Origin: Microbispora oryzae
GTDB taxonomy: Bacteria > Actinomycetota > Actinomycetes > Streptosporangiales > Streptosporangiaceae
Direction: 5' to 3'
NCBI RefSeq assembly: GCF_017896165.1
Contig: NZ_JAFCNB010000019.1
Span: 62,001 to 126,000, forward strand
DNA length: 64,000 nt
In this document: one piece after another, positions 18,006 through 26,259 of the stretch
How positions within the stretch are numbered: position 1 is the stretch's first letter
Layout: every line of letters begins with the position of its first letter
The notes under the pieces: model-generated
Database searches by the model: none
The model's input: only the letters and a program-made list of their open reading frames with translations
What the model was told of the DNA's origin: nothing
Program-made: the position numbers and the translations under genes

Positions 18006-19172
18006 GTGACACCGCACTCGATCACCGCGATCGATCACATTTCCGCCGGATACGACCCTGACCCGGCGCTGTCGATGTCGTTGCACGCCGACGCCTACAC
18101 GGATCCGACGTGGTTCGACGTCGACCAGCGAGCGATCTTCGCTCGTACCTGGCAGTGGTTGTGCCATGTGGAGAGGCTGCGGGAGGCGGGCAGCTATGTG
18201 ACGGGCACAGTGGCCGGCATGCCGATCGTCGCCGTCCGCGACGAGGCGGGCACGCTGCGGGCGTTCTACAACGTGTGCAAGCATCGGGCGCACGAACTGC
18301 TGTCCGGTTCCGGAGTCCGCCGCAGCATCGTGTGTCCCTACCACGCGTGGAACTTCGACCTGACCGGCCGGTTGCGGCGGGCGCGGGGCACCGGCGAGAT
18401 GCCGGCCTTCGACGCTTCCGCCGTATGCCTGGACCAGATCCAGGTCGCCGAATTCGGCGGCATGGTCTACGTCAACCTCGATCCCGAGGCCATCCCGCTG
18501 CGGGAGCAGGCGGGAGACCTCGAAGCGGAGATCGCGGAGCGTGCACCCGACGTGGCCGGGCTGACCCTCGCTCGCCGGCTCACCTACGACATCGCCTCCA
18601 ACTGGAAGAACGTCGTCGACAACTTCCTGGAGTGCTACCACTGCCACGTGGCCCACAAGGACTTCGTGTCCCTGGTCGACATGAGCACCTACCGGGTTAC
18701 CACGTATGGGATCTACTCCAGCCACATGGCCCAGGCCGGCCGGACGGAGAACTCCGCCTACGACGTGTCGGGTGCGACGGTCACCGAGCACGCGGTCTGG
18801 TGGCTGTGGCCCAACACCTGCCTGCTGCGCTACCCCGGCCGCGGGAACTTCATGGTCCTGCAGATCATCCCCGACGGCACGGAACGTACGCGCGAGATCT
18901 GGGACTTCTATCTGGAGACCCCGGAGCCCGACGAGGCCGAACAGGACGGCATCCGATACATCGACGAGGTCCTCCAGAAGGAGGACATCGCCCTGGTGGA
19001 GAGCGTCCAACGCGGCATGCGCACCCCCGCGTTCACCCAGGGGAAGATCGTCTACGACCCCGACGGGTCCGGGCTGTCGGAGCACGCGGTCCATCACTTT
19101 CACGGACTCGTCCTCGACGCGTACCGGCGCGAGCTCGAACGATCCCGCCCGTCGCGAGATGGCGGGTCGTAG
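18006..19172 (+). CDS. Rieske non-heme iron oxygenase, alpha subunit
   Basis: GTG 18006 is chosen because CGGAGGT lies just before it; the frame is open further upstream. The Rieske [2Fe-2S] site is CKHRAHE...CPYHAW (two Cys, two His). The catalytic domain has the iron-binding motif NVVDNFLECYHCHVAHKDF, giving two His ligands. Length (388 aa) and layout match ring-hydroxylating and quaternary-amine (carnitine or betaine type) Rieske monooxygenases. The dedicated reductase is not adjacent, so electrons must come from elsewhere. The substrate is not predictable from this sequence. It overlaps convergently by 73 bp with the next minus-strand frame. Confidence 0.88.
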   Translation: MTPHSITAIDHISAGYDPDPALSMSLHADAYTDPTWFDVDQRAIFARTWQWLCHVERLREAGSYVTGTVAGMPIVAVRDEAGTLRAFYNVCKHRAHELLSGSGVRRSIVCPYHAWNFDLTGRLRRARGTGEMPAFDASAVCLDQIQVAEFGGMVYVNLDPEAIPLREQAGDLEAEIAERAPDVAGLTLARRLTYDIASNWKNVVDNFLECYHCHVAHKDFVSLVDMSTYRVTTYGIYSSHMAQAGRTENSAYDVSGATVTEHAVWWLWPNTCLLRYPGRGNFMVLQIIPDGTERTREIWDFYLETPEPDEAEQDGIRYIDEVLQKEDIALVESVQRGMRTPAFTQGKIVYDPDGSGLSEHAVHHFHGLVLDAYRRELERSRPSRDGGS

Positions 19173-19588
19173 TCGCCCGAGCCCGGCGCCGGGATCGGAT
19201 GGACGCGTTCGGCGTTCCAGCCGTCCTCGCTCAGCGTCCGCCGCAGCGACTCGGCTCGTACGGCGGTCACGCCGAACTCCGCGAACAGAGTCCCCAGGTC
19301 CTCGGACGTCGACGAGGTGACCTCGTCGGAGCCCACCTCTAGCTCCTGGAGCCTGCCGAGCAGCAGAGCCAGCTCTCCCGGCCGTCCCTCGACCGCGACA
19401 CGTAACCGCACGTGGCTCGACGGCCTGCCGGGATGCCTGCCGCGGATCCTGTCGAGTCCCGCGTTCCCGCGGCTCAGCAGGTTCTCTATCGTCGTCACGC
19501 TGTGCCGCTCGCGTACCGGTTCGGCCGCGACGAGGTCCTCCAGCGCGGTCAGCACGGCGGAGAGGTCCTCGTGCAGCGCCCGCAGCAC
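19100..19588 (-). CDS. Hypothetical protein, possibly ACT-like
   Basis: A 162-residue frame with good codon bias. The N-terminal half is helical (LHEDLSAVLTALEDLVAAEP). Residues 60-120 alternate strands and helices (VRLRVAVEGRPGELALLLGR, LEVGSDEVTSS), which resembles a small ACT-type regulatory fold. The Arg/Ser-rich last ~20 residues lie over the 3' end of the Rieske gene and may be non-native. No family is recognised with confidence and it could be a shadow. Confidence 0.4.
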   Translation of the reverse strand: MLRALHEDLSAVLTALEDLVAAEPVRERHSVTTIENLLSRGNAGLDRIRGRHPGRPSSHVRLRVAVEGRPGELALLLGRLQELEVGSDEVTSSTSEDLGTLFAEFGVTAVRAESLRRTLSEDGWNAERVHPIPAPGSGDYDPPSRDGRDRSSSRRYASRTSP

Positions 19589-19641
19589 CCGGGCGACACG
19601 GCGGCGTCGTGCGCCTGGCTCTCCATCATCACGGGACCGTC

Positions 19642-19782
19642 GGGGCGACCCTGTTCGACCGGAGAAGTCCCCGGATCGCTCTTACGGCGGCCGGTGCGCG
19701 TCTGCTGCCCTACGCGGAGACCATGCTGTCCATCGCGGCGGCGGCCCAGAAGGACGTGGGAGAGACTGTGACCGCGGCATAG
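19642..19782 (+). pseudogene. Fragment of a LysR-family regulator
   Basis: The plus strand encodes GATLFDRRSPRIALTAAGAR followed by LLPYAETMLSIAAAAQ and a stop at 19780-19782. This is the wing and linker-helix segment of a LysR-type DNA-binding domain. The preceding recognition helix and the whole effector domain are missing. Confidence 0.7.
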
Positions 19783-19894
19783 TCCCGGCGGTTCTCTGAG
19801 TCGAATCCGGCCCGGCGCCCACGTGATCGAAACTGTCCGTGGGAATCGCTAGGGTTGGCGCCTCACCCCCCGCTTGATCTCCTGGATGTGACGC

Positions 19895-21220
19895 GTGCGC
19901 CATTATCGGACGATCCTCCCCGCCGTACTCGTGACCGGCGCATATGTGACGGCACTCGCGGTCGCCGCCGTGCTCGCGCTGACCGGTGACGACATCGGCC
20001 TCCTGTGGCGGCTGTCGCTGTTCTCCGATGCGGACGAGGATGTCGCGGCGACGTGGCCCAACGTGTTCGTCCTCGCCGTGGCGGGCGGCCTGTGGGCCTG
20101 GGCGCTGTGGCTTAGCCTGCGCGGCCTGCCGTACGGGAGGCCCATCCCGGCCGACCGCGAGACGCGCGCGCTGCGACGGGCCCTGTACGCGGCGGTGGCG
20201 TCCTGGGTTTTCTACGCGGTCATGCCGGTCTGGCCCTGGTGGGCGGTGGTCCTCGACGCGCTCCTGATGTCGGCGGTCGTGGTTCTGTTCCACCCGGTGC
20301 TGCGCCGCGAAATACGCCACGCCGATCTCGCGCTGGGCGCCGGCCTGCTGGGTCAGGTGAGCCTGGCCGCGACCGAGATATTCGACGCGCTGAACTGGCA
20401 CGAGGCGGAGCGGGCGGCGGCGTTGGGCGGGTTCGCCCCGGTAGGGACTCTGGTGTGGTCCGTGCTGGTGCTCATGGCGCAACGACGCGACGGCCGCTGG
20501 AGGCGGTCGACCGTGTGGTACGGCATCGCCTCCCTGCTGACGCCGTTCGCGCTCCCCATCGCGGGCATGGCTCTGAACGCGGCCGGCGACCTGGCGGACG
20601 TCTACGGCGAGGCCGTCTCGGCCGCCGACGCCCTGTTCCTGATCTGGCTGGCCCGGTCCGCGCACGACCTCGCCGGCACAACCGGCGACGCCGCGCCTTA
20701 CGTCCCGTCGGTGCGCGCGAAAACCGCGCTCACGACGACGGCCCAGCTCACCGCGTGCGTGGTCCTGCTCCTCCCGCCCCTGGCCAACCGCCATCCGGCG
20801 TGGATCAGCCCGCACGTGTCGATCGATCGGCTGCCCCGTGTCGTGGGTGAGGCGGCGGGCGCCGTGCCCACAACGCTCTTGCATGCTTTCGAGCTGTTCG
20901 TGGGCCTCGGCGGCCTGGCCGCACTGGTGCTCGTCGCCCTGCACCGGCGGACCATGTTCTGGCCGGCCATGAGCGGCCTGCTCGTCACCGCGCTCGCCGG
21001 GCTCGCCGCCGTGACGATGGTCGACCAGCAGGACGGCTGGGGCCTCACCCGGCCGTACGGCCTCGACGTGTACGGGATCGTCGCTTTTTCTTCGAGGCCG
21101 GCCATCTCCCCGCTGTGGTTCACCGCCGCCTGCCTGGTCTCGGCCGCCCTGCTCTGGTGGTCACACAGTGGGCGGCGATCCGATGCCGCCGCCGTGTTCT
21201 CGCGACAGGTGCGAGCGTAA
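19895..21220 (+). CDS. Polytopic membrane protein of unknown function
   Basis: A 441-residue protein with about ten hydrophobic helices, starting with AVLVTGAYVTALAVAAVLAL and ending with LWFTAACLVSAALLWW. Loops are short and basic on alternating sides. I recognise no transporter signature, nucleotide-binding site or catalytic motif. Two Pro-rich segments (WPWWAVVLDALLMSAVVVLF; FALPIAGMALNAAGDLADVY) are the most distinctive. It stands alone, with a LysR remnant before it and a convergent TetR gene after it. Confidence 0.65.
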   Translation: MRHYRTILPAVLVTGAYVTALAVAAVLALTGDDIGLLWRLSLFSDADEDVAATWPNVFVLAVAGGLWAWALWLSLRGLPYGRPIPADRETRALRRALYAAVASWVFYAVMPVWPWWAVVLDALLMSAVVVLFHPVLRREIRHADLALGAGLLGQVSLAATEIFDALNWHEAERAAALGGFAPVGTLVWSVLVLMAQRRDGRWRRSTVWYGIASLLTPFALPIAGMALNAAGDLADVYGEAVSAADALFLIWLARSAHDLAGTTGDAAPYVPSVRAKTALTTTAQLTACVVLLLPPLANRHPAWISPHVSIDRLPRVVGEAAGAVPTTLLHAFELFVGLGGLAALVLVALHRRTMFWPAMSGLLVTALAGLAAVTMVDQQDGWGLTRPYGLDVYGIVAFSSRPAISPLWFTAACLVSAALLWWSHSGRRSDAAAVFSRQVRA

Positions 21221-21288
21221 TGACGGACATGTGCCCGGCCAGAGGCGTATCGCGTCCGCATGCGTGTCAGCCCCCTCGCGCACGGCCG

Positions 21289-21846
21289 TCACGGCTCGAT
21301 CAGTGCCTGTACGGCCGGGCGGAGCACGGCGGCGATCCGCTCGGGGGAGGCGTCGCGCAGCGCCTCGATGTCCAGCAGTTGATGCCCGATGGTGACTCCC
21401 ACCATGAGCATGACGGTCAACGCGGCCCGTAGCCGGGCGTCCTCCCCCGCGACCGCCTCGGCGATCTCGTCGATCTGCGTGTTCAGCCCGGCCCGTACCG
21501 CCTCGGCCGCCTCCGGGTGGGTGAGCATCGAGCGGAGCATGGCCAGCGACGTCTCCGGCAGCCCGGCCAGCTTGACGCCGAGCGTGGCGAGCAGCAGGTC
21601 GGCCGGCGTTTCGAGGCCGTCCGCGGACCGGTCAAGCGGCGTGTGCACGGACCGCCGGAAGAGTTCCTGCTTGTTGCCGAAGTACTGCATGACCAGCGCG
21701 GGGTCCACTCCGGCCGACGTGGCGACCGCCCGGATCGTGGTCCGTTCGTAGCCCCGCTCCGCGAAGAGCCCGCGCGCCGCGTCCAGGATGCGCCGCTCGG
21801 TGGACCGGCGGCGCTCGGCTCGTGAGGACGGTGTCAGATCGGGCAC
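21289..21846 (-). CDS. TetR-family repressor
   Basis: 185 residues with a standard N-terminal helix-turn-helix (RILDAARGLFAERGYERTTI, then VDPALVMQYFGNKQELFRR) and a helical ligand domain with MLMVGVTIGHQLLDI. It diverges from the SnoaL-like gene, and a matching palindrome lies between the two, so it probably represses that gene and itself. Confidence 0.9.
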   Translation of the reverse strand: MPDLTPSSRAERRRSTERRILDAARGLFAERGYERTTIRAVATSAGVDPALVMQYFGNKQELFRRSVHTPLDRSADGLETPADLLLATLGVKLAGLPETSLAMLRSMLTHPEAAEAVRAGLNTQIDEIAEAVAGEDARLRAALTVMLMVGVTIGHQLLDIEALRDASPERIAAVLRPAVQALIEP

Positions 21847-21898
21847 AGCAATTCACTCTACAGATGTTGAGCGATTCCGCGGATCACGCTACCGTTCC

Positions 21899-21914
21899 CT
21901 CAACACTTGTTGAG
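21899..21914. promoter_or_regulatory. TetR-type operator CTCAACACTTGTTGAG
   Basis: Six-base arms CTCAAC/GTTGAG with a four-base spacer lie 16 bp before the start of the SnoaL-like gene. A half site (GTTGAG) also occurs at about 21866. It is the likely target of the divergent TetR regulator. Confidence 0.6.
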
Positions 21915-21929
21915 CGAATGGAGACCGCA

Positions 21930-22343
21930 ATGCAGCAGACCCCGCGCGACGTGCTCGGCCGCTACCGGCGCGCGATCCTGGACAAGAACGCCGACGCCCT
22001 TGCCGACCTCTACGCGGACGACGCCGTACACGAGATCCCGTTCCGGTTCCCGGGAATGCCCGCGCGCTACGAGGGACGGGAGCAGGTCAGGGCGGCGTAC
22101 CGGGCCATCTGGGGCGCCAGCCCGGTCCGGCCGGAGGAGATCCGCGACGTGGTCACCCACGAGACCGCCGACCCGGAGGTGATCGTCGCCGAGCAGGTGG
22201 TCGCCGGGCTGGTCCCGGCGACCGGCGATTCGTTCGCCGTGCCGGGTGTCCTGGTCCTGCGGGTCAGGGACGGCCTCATCACGCATGTCCGCGACTACAT
22301 GGACGCCCTCGCCGCCACCCAAGCCCTCGACCGTACGGCGTAG
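21930..22343 (+). CDS. SnoaL-like (NTF2-fold) polyketide-cyclase-type protein
   Basis: ATG 21930 has GGAG six bases upstream; an earlier in-frame ATG at 21918 is possible. The protein (137 aa) has the NTF2-like order: helix LGRYRRAILDKNADALADLY, ADDAVHEIPFRFPG, YEGREQVRAAYRAIW, and closing strands VLVLRVRDGLITHVRDYMD. Proteins of this group are isomerases, cyclases or dehydratases for small molecules. The target ligand is unknown. It is controlled by the divergent TetR repressor, so a detoxification role is plausible. Confidence 0.8.
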   Translation: MQQTPRDVLGRYRRAILDKNADALADLYADDAVHEIPFRFPGMPARYEGREQVRAAYRAIWGASPVRPEEIRDVVTHETADPEVIVAEQVVAGLVPATGDSFAVPGVLVLRVRDGLITHVRDYMDALAATQALDRTA

Positions 22344-22457
22344 AGCGCGGGACACCCGGGACCATCCCGTCCGTTACAAGGGGCAGGAACTCAACGCGTC
22401 CTTCGGTGCCTGGTGATGGCGGCCTGAGGGATTGCTCGTGGCGCTGGCGTGGTGTTG

Positions 22458-22967
22458 TCAGGTGACGGTGTCCAGCATGGTGCGGAGGATGCGCGTCATC
22501 GTGGCGACGTCCTCGGGGGCGAGGCCGGAGATCAGGCGGTTGAGGGTGGCCGCGTGGTCGGTGAGTGTGGCGTCGATGATCGCGCGGCCTTGGTCGGTCA
22601 GCGTGACGCGGAAGCTGCGGCGGTCGGCGGGGTCAAGGCTTCGCTGCAGTAGGCCGGCGGACTCCAGGCGGTCCAGGCGGCTGGTCATGCCCGCGCGCGA
22701 CATCATCAGGGCTGCCGACAGTTCCGAGGGGATCTGGGTGTACGGCGGGCCCGAGCGGCGTATGGCGGCAAGCACGTCGAACTCCCCACGCCCGAGGCCG
22801 TGACTCGCGAGCATGTCATCCACCCGGGTTTCCACGGCGCGGGTGAGCAGCGAGAGGCGGCCCAGGAAACCCATGGCCGAAAGGTCCAGGTCAGGACGTT
22901 CGCGCCGCCACTGCGTAAGGATCACGTCGATCGCGTCGTTGGGTTCCGGGTTCGCCTCTGCCGTCAT
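22458..22967 (-). CDS. MarR-family regulator
   Basis: The real start is ATG 22967 (169 aa), although the frame stays open upstream. It has the MarR winged helix: LGRGEFDVLAAIRRSGPPY, PSELSAALMMSRAGMTSRLD and the wing PADRRSFRVTLTDQGRAII. It diverges from a cupin gene, and a palindrome sits in the shared promoter. Confidence 0.9.
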   Translation of the reverse strand: MTAEANPEPNDAIDVILTQWRRERPDLDLSAMGFLGRLSLLTRAVETRVDDMLASHGLGRGEFDVLAAIRRSGPPYTQIPSELSAALMMSRAGMTSRLDRLESAGLLQRSLDPADRRSFRVTLTDQGRAIIDATLTDHAATLNRLISGLAPEDVATMTRILRTMLDTVT

Positions 22968-22992
22968 GTCGGCCGATTCTATTCGACAGGAA

Positions 22993-23012
22993 ATAGTTAG
23001 CTGGCGTACTAT
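22993..23012. promoter_or_regulatory. MarR-type inverted repeat between divergent genes
   Basis: ATAGTTAGCTGGCGTACTAT is an imperfect 20-bp palindrome (arms ATAGTnnGC / GCnnACTAT) located 25 bp before the MarR start and 30 bp before the cupin start. It is the expected place for autoregulation. Confidence 0.55.
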
Positions 23013-23042
23013 CTCGGAGCGAACTACTGCGGAGGAGTGACA

Positions 23043-23621
23043 GTGACAGTGATCGATCCCAACGACGCTCGGGCGGTGCTGGTAAGGGCGGGCGAGGCCG
23101 AGGTCCTCGGCGAGTTCCCGAACACGCTGGAATTGCTGGCGGACGCTGAGACCACGGGTGGACTGGTCAGCGCGATCCGTAGCAAGATCGGCAAGAACAC
23201 CGATGGGCCGCCGCCGCACTACCACAACGAGGCAGCCGAGATCTTCTACATCATCGACGGCGGCCTGCACGTCCTGACCGGGGAGCATGTCGTCACCGTG
23301 GGGGCGGGCGACTTCCTGGTCGTGCCGCCTCGGACTCCGCACGCGTTCAGTACCCCCGCGCACACTGGCGTCGACATGGTGATCTTCAAGCCGGGCGCTG
23401 AGCGATTCGGCTACTTCCGGCTGGGGGATCTAGTCCGCCGGGGCGAGGCGAGCCCGCAGGAGATCCTCGACGCGCAGGACCTCTACGACAACCACTTCCA
23501 CCACAGCGCGGTCTGGCGCCGCTTCCGGGGTGCCGAAGCAGAGAACCGCCTGCTCGTCCTGCCGCCGAATGACGACGCGACTCCGGGTCAGGGCAGGGAC
23601 GGAGACACCCGGTGGACGTGA
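23043..23621 (+). CDS. Cupin-domain protein
   Basis: GTG 23043 fits GGAGGAG at 23031-23037. The protein (192 aa) has a single double-stranded beta-helix with the metal site PPHYHNEAAEIFYIIDGGLHVLTG and the second cupin motif GDFLVVPPRTPHAF. Its role is unknown; such proteins bind small molecules or catalyse simple oxygenation or isomerisation. It is divergent from, and probably controlled by, the MarR regulator. Confidence 0.85.
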   Translation: MTVIDPNDARAVLVRAGEAEVLGEFPNTLELLADAETTGGLVSAIRSKIGKNTDGPPPHYHNEAAEIFYIIDGGLHVLTGEHVVTVGAGDFLVVPPRTPHAFSTPAHTGVDMVIFKPGAERFGYFRLGDLVRRGEASPQEILDAQDLYDNHFHHSAVWRRFRGAEAENRLLVLPPNDDATPGQGRDGDTRWT

Positions 23622-23779
23622 CGGCCGTCATCCTGTCGATCGTGCTCGCGACCTCGACGCTGGCCAGTGGCACCACCAAGCTCGCGGGGACCCGCGCCAT
23701 GCGTGAGGACGCGAGGCGGTTCGGCTTCTCCTACTCCGCCTACCGGCTCATCGGCCTCGGCGAGGCGGCGGCCGCCTGA
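23612..23779 (+). pseudogene. Truncated DoxX-like membrane protein
   Basis: This 55-codon frame starts with GTG, overlapping the cupin stop. It reads AVILSIVLATSTLASGTTKL, AGTRAMREDARRFGFSYSAY, RLIGLGEAAAA and stop. This is the first helix and the LAGxxxMREdxxRLGFSyxaYRLIGxxE signature of DoxX-like proteins, which normally go on for three more helices. The gene therefore ends early and is likely broken. Confidence 0.6.
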
Positions 23780-23942
23780 CCGTCCGTACCTCGCCGGGCC
23801 GCGGCACCGGGCGAGGTGTCCGGAGGGGGATGTTCTAGGGCGTGCACCCCACACCTGCTTGGACATAGGAATCCAGCACGTAGCGACTCGGCTGCCTGCC
23901 GCCTTCACCAGGTCAAGCAGGCTCCGCCACCGTACCGCCGAG

Positions 23943-23981
23943 CACCCGGCGGGCCCAGCGCGCTTGGGGTCCCGCCGGGTG
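23943..23981. terminator. Hairpin terminator before the GH-A/CBM2 gene
   Basis: CACCCGGCGGG at 23943-23953 pairs with CCCGCCGGGTG at 23971-23981. It lies 24 bp beyond the stop of the minus-strand glycosidase gene and is suitable for it. Confidence 0.7.
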
Positions 23982-24004
23982 GTGTCACTCGCGGCTGATC
24001 AGGG

Positions 24005-25816
24005 TCAGGGGCTGGTGCAGGTGGCGGTCGGCGTGGCCGCCGAACCGTTCGCGGTGAAGCCGAACGTCGTCGACCCGCCCGCCGCGATCGACCCGTTGTA
24101 GTCGGCGTTGCGGACCGTCACCGAGGAGCCGGACACCGTCTGCGTGCCGTTCCACAGACTGCTGATCGTCTGACCGCTTGGCCACGTCCACTTCACCGTC
24201 CAGCCGTTGACCGCCGAACCGCCCGCCCGGACCGTCACATTCGACTGGAACCCACCCGGCCACGAGTTCGTCGTCTCAATCGTCGCCGAACACGCACCCG
24301 TCACCGGAACCGACGGAGACACCGAGGGAGACGCCGAAGGAGACACCGACGGCGAAACCGACGGGGACGACGACGGAGACACACTCGGGCTCGGGCTGGG
24401 CGACGCCGTGCTCCCGTTCGGGGGCAGGAGGGTGATGGTGAAGGTGTCGTCGACGGCGGTGTGGGGGAGGTTGACGGTCGTGCCGTTGTTGGACAGGGTC
24501 ACGACGGTGTCCTGGACGGTGACGGGTCCGGTGACGGCGCCGCCGCTGTTGTAGGGGATGCGCTGGGTGAGGACGCGGACCTGGTTGTTCTGGACGATGC
24601 CGCTGGTGGTGTTCAGGTTCTGGAGGTTGACGGCGACGTTGCCGGTGGTGGTGCCGCCGCCGACGAGGATCTTGGCGTTGCCGCTGTCCTTGGTGGCGAA
24701 GGCGTCGTAGTTGGCGCTGGGGGTGACCGCGGCGATCTGGCCGGTCTGGGAGCCGTAGAAGCGGTAGACCCACCATTCGCCCTTGGTGGAGTACTGCCCG
24801 GCGGAGTTGTGGGTCAGCAGGTTGGCCAGGTCGTTGTGCAGGTTGCTGCCGCCGGCCCAGTTGGCGCGCAGGCCGTCGGCGCCGGCGCGCTCCAGGCGGG
24901 AGATGTACCAGGCGCCGTCGGCGGGGTTCTGCTCGTTGGAGGCGCCGTACTCGTTGATCTGGTACGGGCGGGGGTGGGCGATGCCCCGGGAGTTCAGTGT
25001 GGTGTTGGCGGTGGAGACGTTGCTGACCGGGTCGCCGGGCAGGGAGTGCCAGCTGACGATGTCGGGCACGACGTTGTTGGCCTTGACGTAGTCGAGGTAC
25101 TGGGTCCACCAGCCGCCGGTGGACGGCACTCCCGCGAAGCTGGGGCCGACGATCAGGTGGGAGGGAAAGGCGGCGCGGATGCGCTGGTAGGCGCGTTTCC
25201 ACATGTCGAAGTACTGCGATTGGGTGCGGTTCCAGAAGATGGTGATGTTGGGTTCGTTCCACAGGTCCCATTCGACGGGGACGCCGGTGGCCTGGACGTC
25301 GTTGATGAGGCGGGTGAGGAAGTTGTCGTAGTCGGTCCAGTTGCCGTTGTCGCCGGGGAAGCGGGAGATGGGGTAGCCGTCGGCGCCCCACAGGTCGTGG
25401 ACGAGCAGGACGAATTTGCCGCCGAGGGCTTGGGTGCGCAGCATCTGGGCGCGGGTGGCGTTCCAGCGGCGGTCGTACTTGCCGGAGACCCAGCCGCCGG
25501 GGCTGTCGAGCTGGGCGCCGCCGGCGCGCATGTACTGGAACTTCACGTCGGTGAAGTAGTTGTCGGCGGGGGCTGCGCCGTTCTCGGTCATGCCGTAGAT
25601 CCAGCCGGAGGCCCGGTAGGTCGGCGAGCCGTTGGTGGTGGCGAAGTTGACCGTGATGGACTGGTCGGCCGCCTGGGCGGGCGCGGCGGACAGCACCGAG
25701 GCGGCGACGAGCGCGCCGAGGGACAGCAGCGCGGCGAGACCGCCCCGGCGTCCGCGCCGCCTACGAGATCCGGCGTCCCTACTGGTTGCGGTGTCCCTAC
25801 TGGTTGTGGCGTCCAC
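24005..25816 (-). CDS. Secreted clan GH-A glycoside hydrolase (GH39-like) with C-terminal CBM2
   Basis: The preferred start is GTG 25816, with AAGGAGT five bases before it; upstream in-frame ATGs lack this. After a signal peptide (LAALLSLGALVAASVLSAAPAQA) comes a TIM-barrel domain with acid/base Glu188 in EWDLWNEPN and nucleophile Glu289 in QINEYGAS, the clan GH-A pattern. A beta-sandwich (about 350-460) follows, then a Ser/Pro/Val linker and a CBM2 (CSATIETTNSWPGGFQSNV ... CTSP). The family is near GH39 or an unassigned relative. The CBM2 and linker DNA is almost identical to that of the GH29 enzyme at 47449. Confidence 0.82.
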   Translation of the reverse strand: MDATTSRDTATSRDAGSRRRRGRRGGLAALLSLGALVAASVLSAAPAQAADQSITVNFATTNGSPTYRASGWIYGMTENGAAPADNYFTDVKFQYMRAGGAQLDSPGGWVSGKYDRRWNATRAQMLRTQALGGKFVLLVHDLWGADGYPISRFPGDNGNWTDYDNFLTRLINDVQATGVPVEWDLWNEPNITIFWNRTQSQYFDMWKRAYQRIRAAFPSHLIVGPSFAGVPSTGGWWTQYLDYVKANNVVPDIVSWHSLPGDPVSNVSTANTTLNSRGIAHPRPYQINEYGASNEQNPADGAWYISRLERAGADGLRANWAGGSNLHNDLANLLTHNSAGQYSTKGEWWVYRFYGSQTGQIAAVTPSANYDAFATKDSGNAKILVGGGTTTGNVAVNLQNLNTTSGIVQNNQVRVLTQRIPYNSGGAVTGPVTVQDTVVTLSNNGTTVNLPHTAVDDTFTITLLPPNGSTASPSPSPSVSPSSSPSVSPSVSPSASPSVSPSVPVTGACSATIETTNSWPGGFQSNVTVRAGGSAVNGWTVKWTWPSGQTISSLWNGTQTVSGSSVTVRNADYNGSIAAGGSTTFGFTANGSAATPTATCTSP

Positions 25817-25959
25817 TGGTGACTCCTTGGACATCGGGGGGTGTTGGGAATCGCGGGTTTCGCCGATGGTCAACTCGCACTCCTCACGAAGGGTTCGGGT
25901 GCTGTTCGCGTTGAGCTCCGTGGCCCGGCGAACGGACCGCCATAGGGAACAACGATCAA

Positions 25960-26099
25960 TCGAATCGGTTCGCGCGCAGCCTAGGTACGGTGCCAGTGGA
26001 TGTCAATTGTCGGCACGGGCGCTACAAATCACCTATTTGACCATTCGAAACGTCCGGGAGAGCGGCCTCGGGCCAGAAAACGCCCAGTCGAATCGGTTC
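25960..26099. promoter_or_regulatory. Twice-repeated TCGAATCGGTTC upstream of the glycosidase gene
   Basis: The 12 bases TCGAATCGGTTC occur at 25960-25971 and 26088-26099. Each is an imperfect palindrome (CGAA-TCGG-TTCG in the first), like sites of LacI-type regulators. The remaining ~440 bp between 25817 and 26259 hold no gene that I can support. Confidence 0.4.
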
Positions 26100-26210
26100 T
26101 GAAATTGGCTTCTTCGCTGGCAGCGGCGGCACCGGGATGTATCGACACCGGATGCGGACATCGCCATACGAAGGGCTCCGGCGACCGTCAACGCTGGGAG
26201 CCGCCCGGGC

Positions 26211-26235
26211 CGTGCCCTGAAACGTACACACATCC
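26211..26235 (+). repeat. Flanking direct repeat, left copy
   Basis: Core CCTGAAACGTACACAC within a 25-bp unit that recurs with two mismatches at 30722-30746. A GC-rich hairpin follows on its right in both places (here GGCCGGC / GCCGGCC). The pair brackets the nSTAND-WD40 gene. Confidence 0.7.
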
Positions 26236-26259
26236 GGCCGGCGCATTCGCCGGCCCGTC

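Noticed and set aside
24461-25822. A 453-codon open frame opposite the clan GH-A gene
   Set aside because: Val/Gly/Asp-rich low-complexity shadow of a GC-rich gene.
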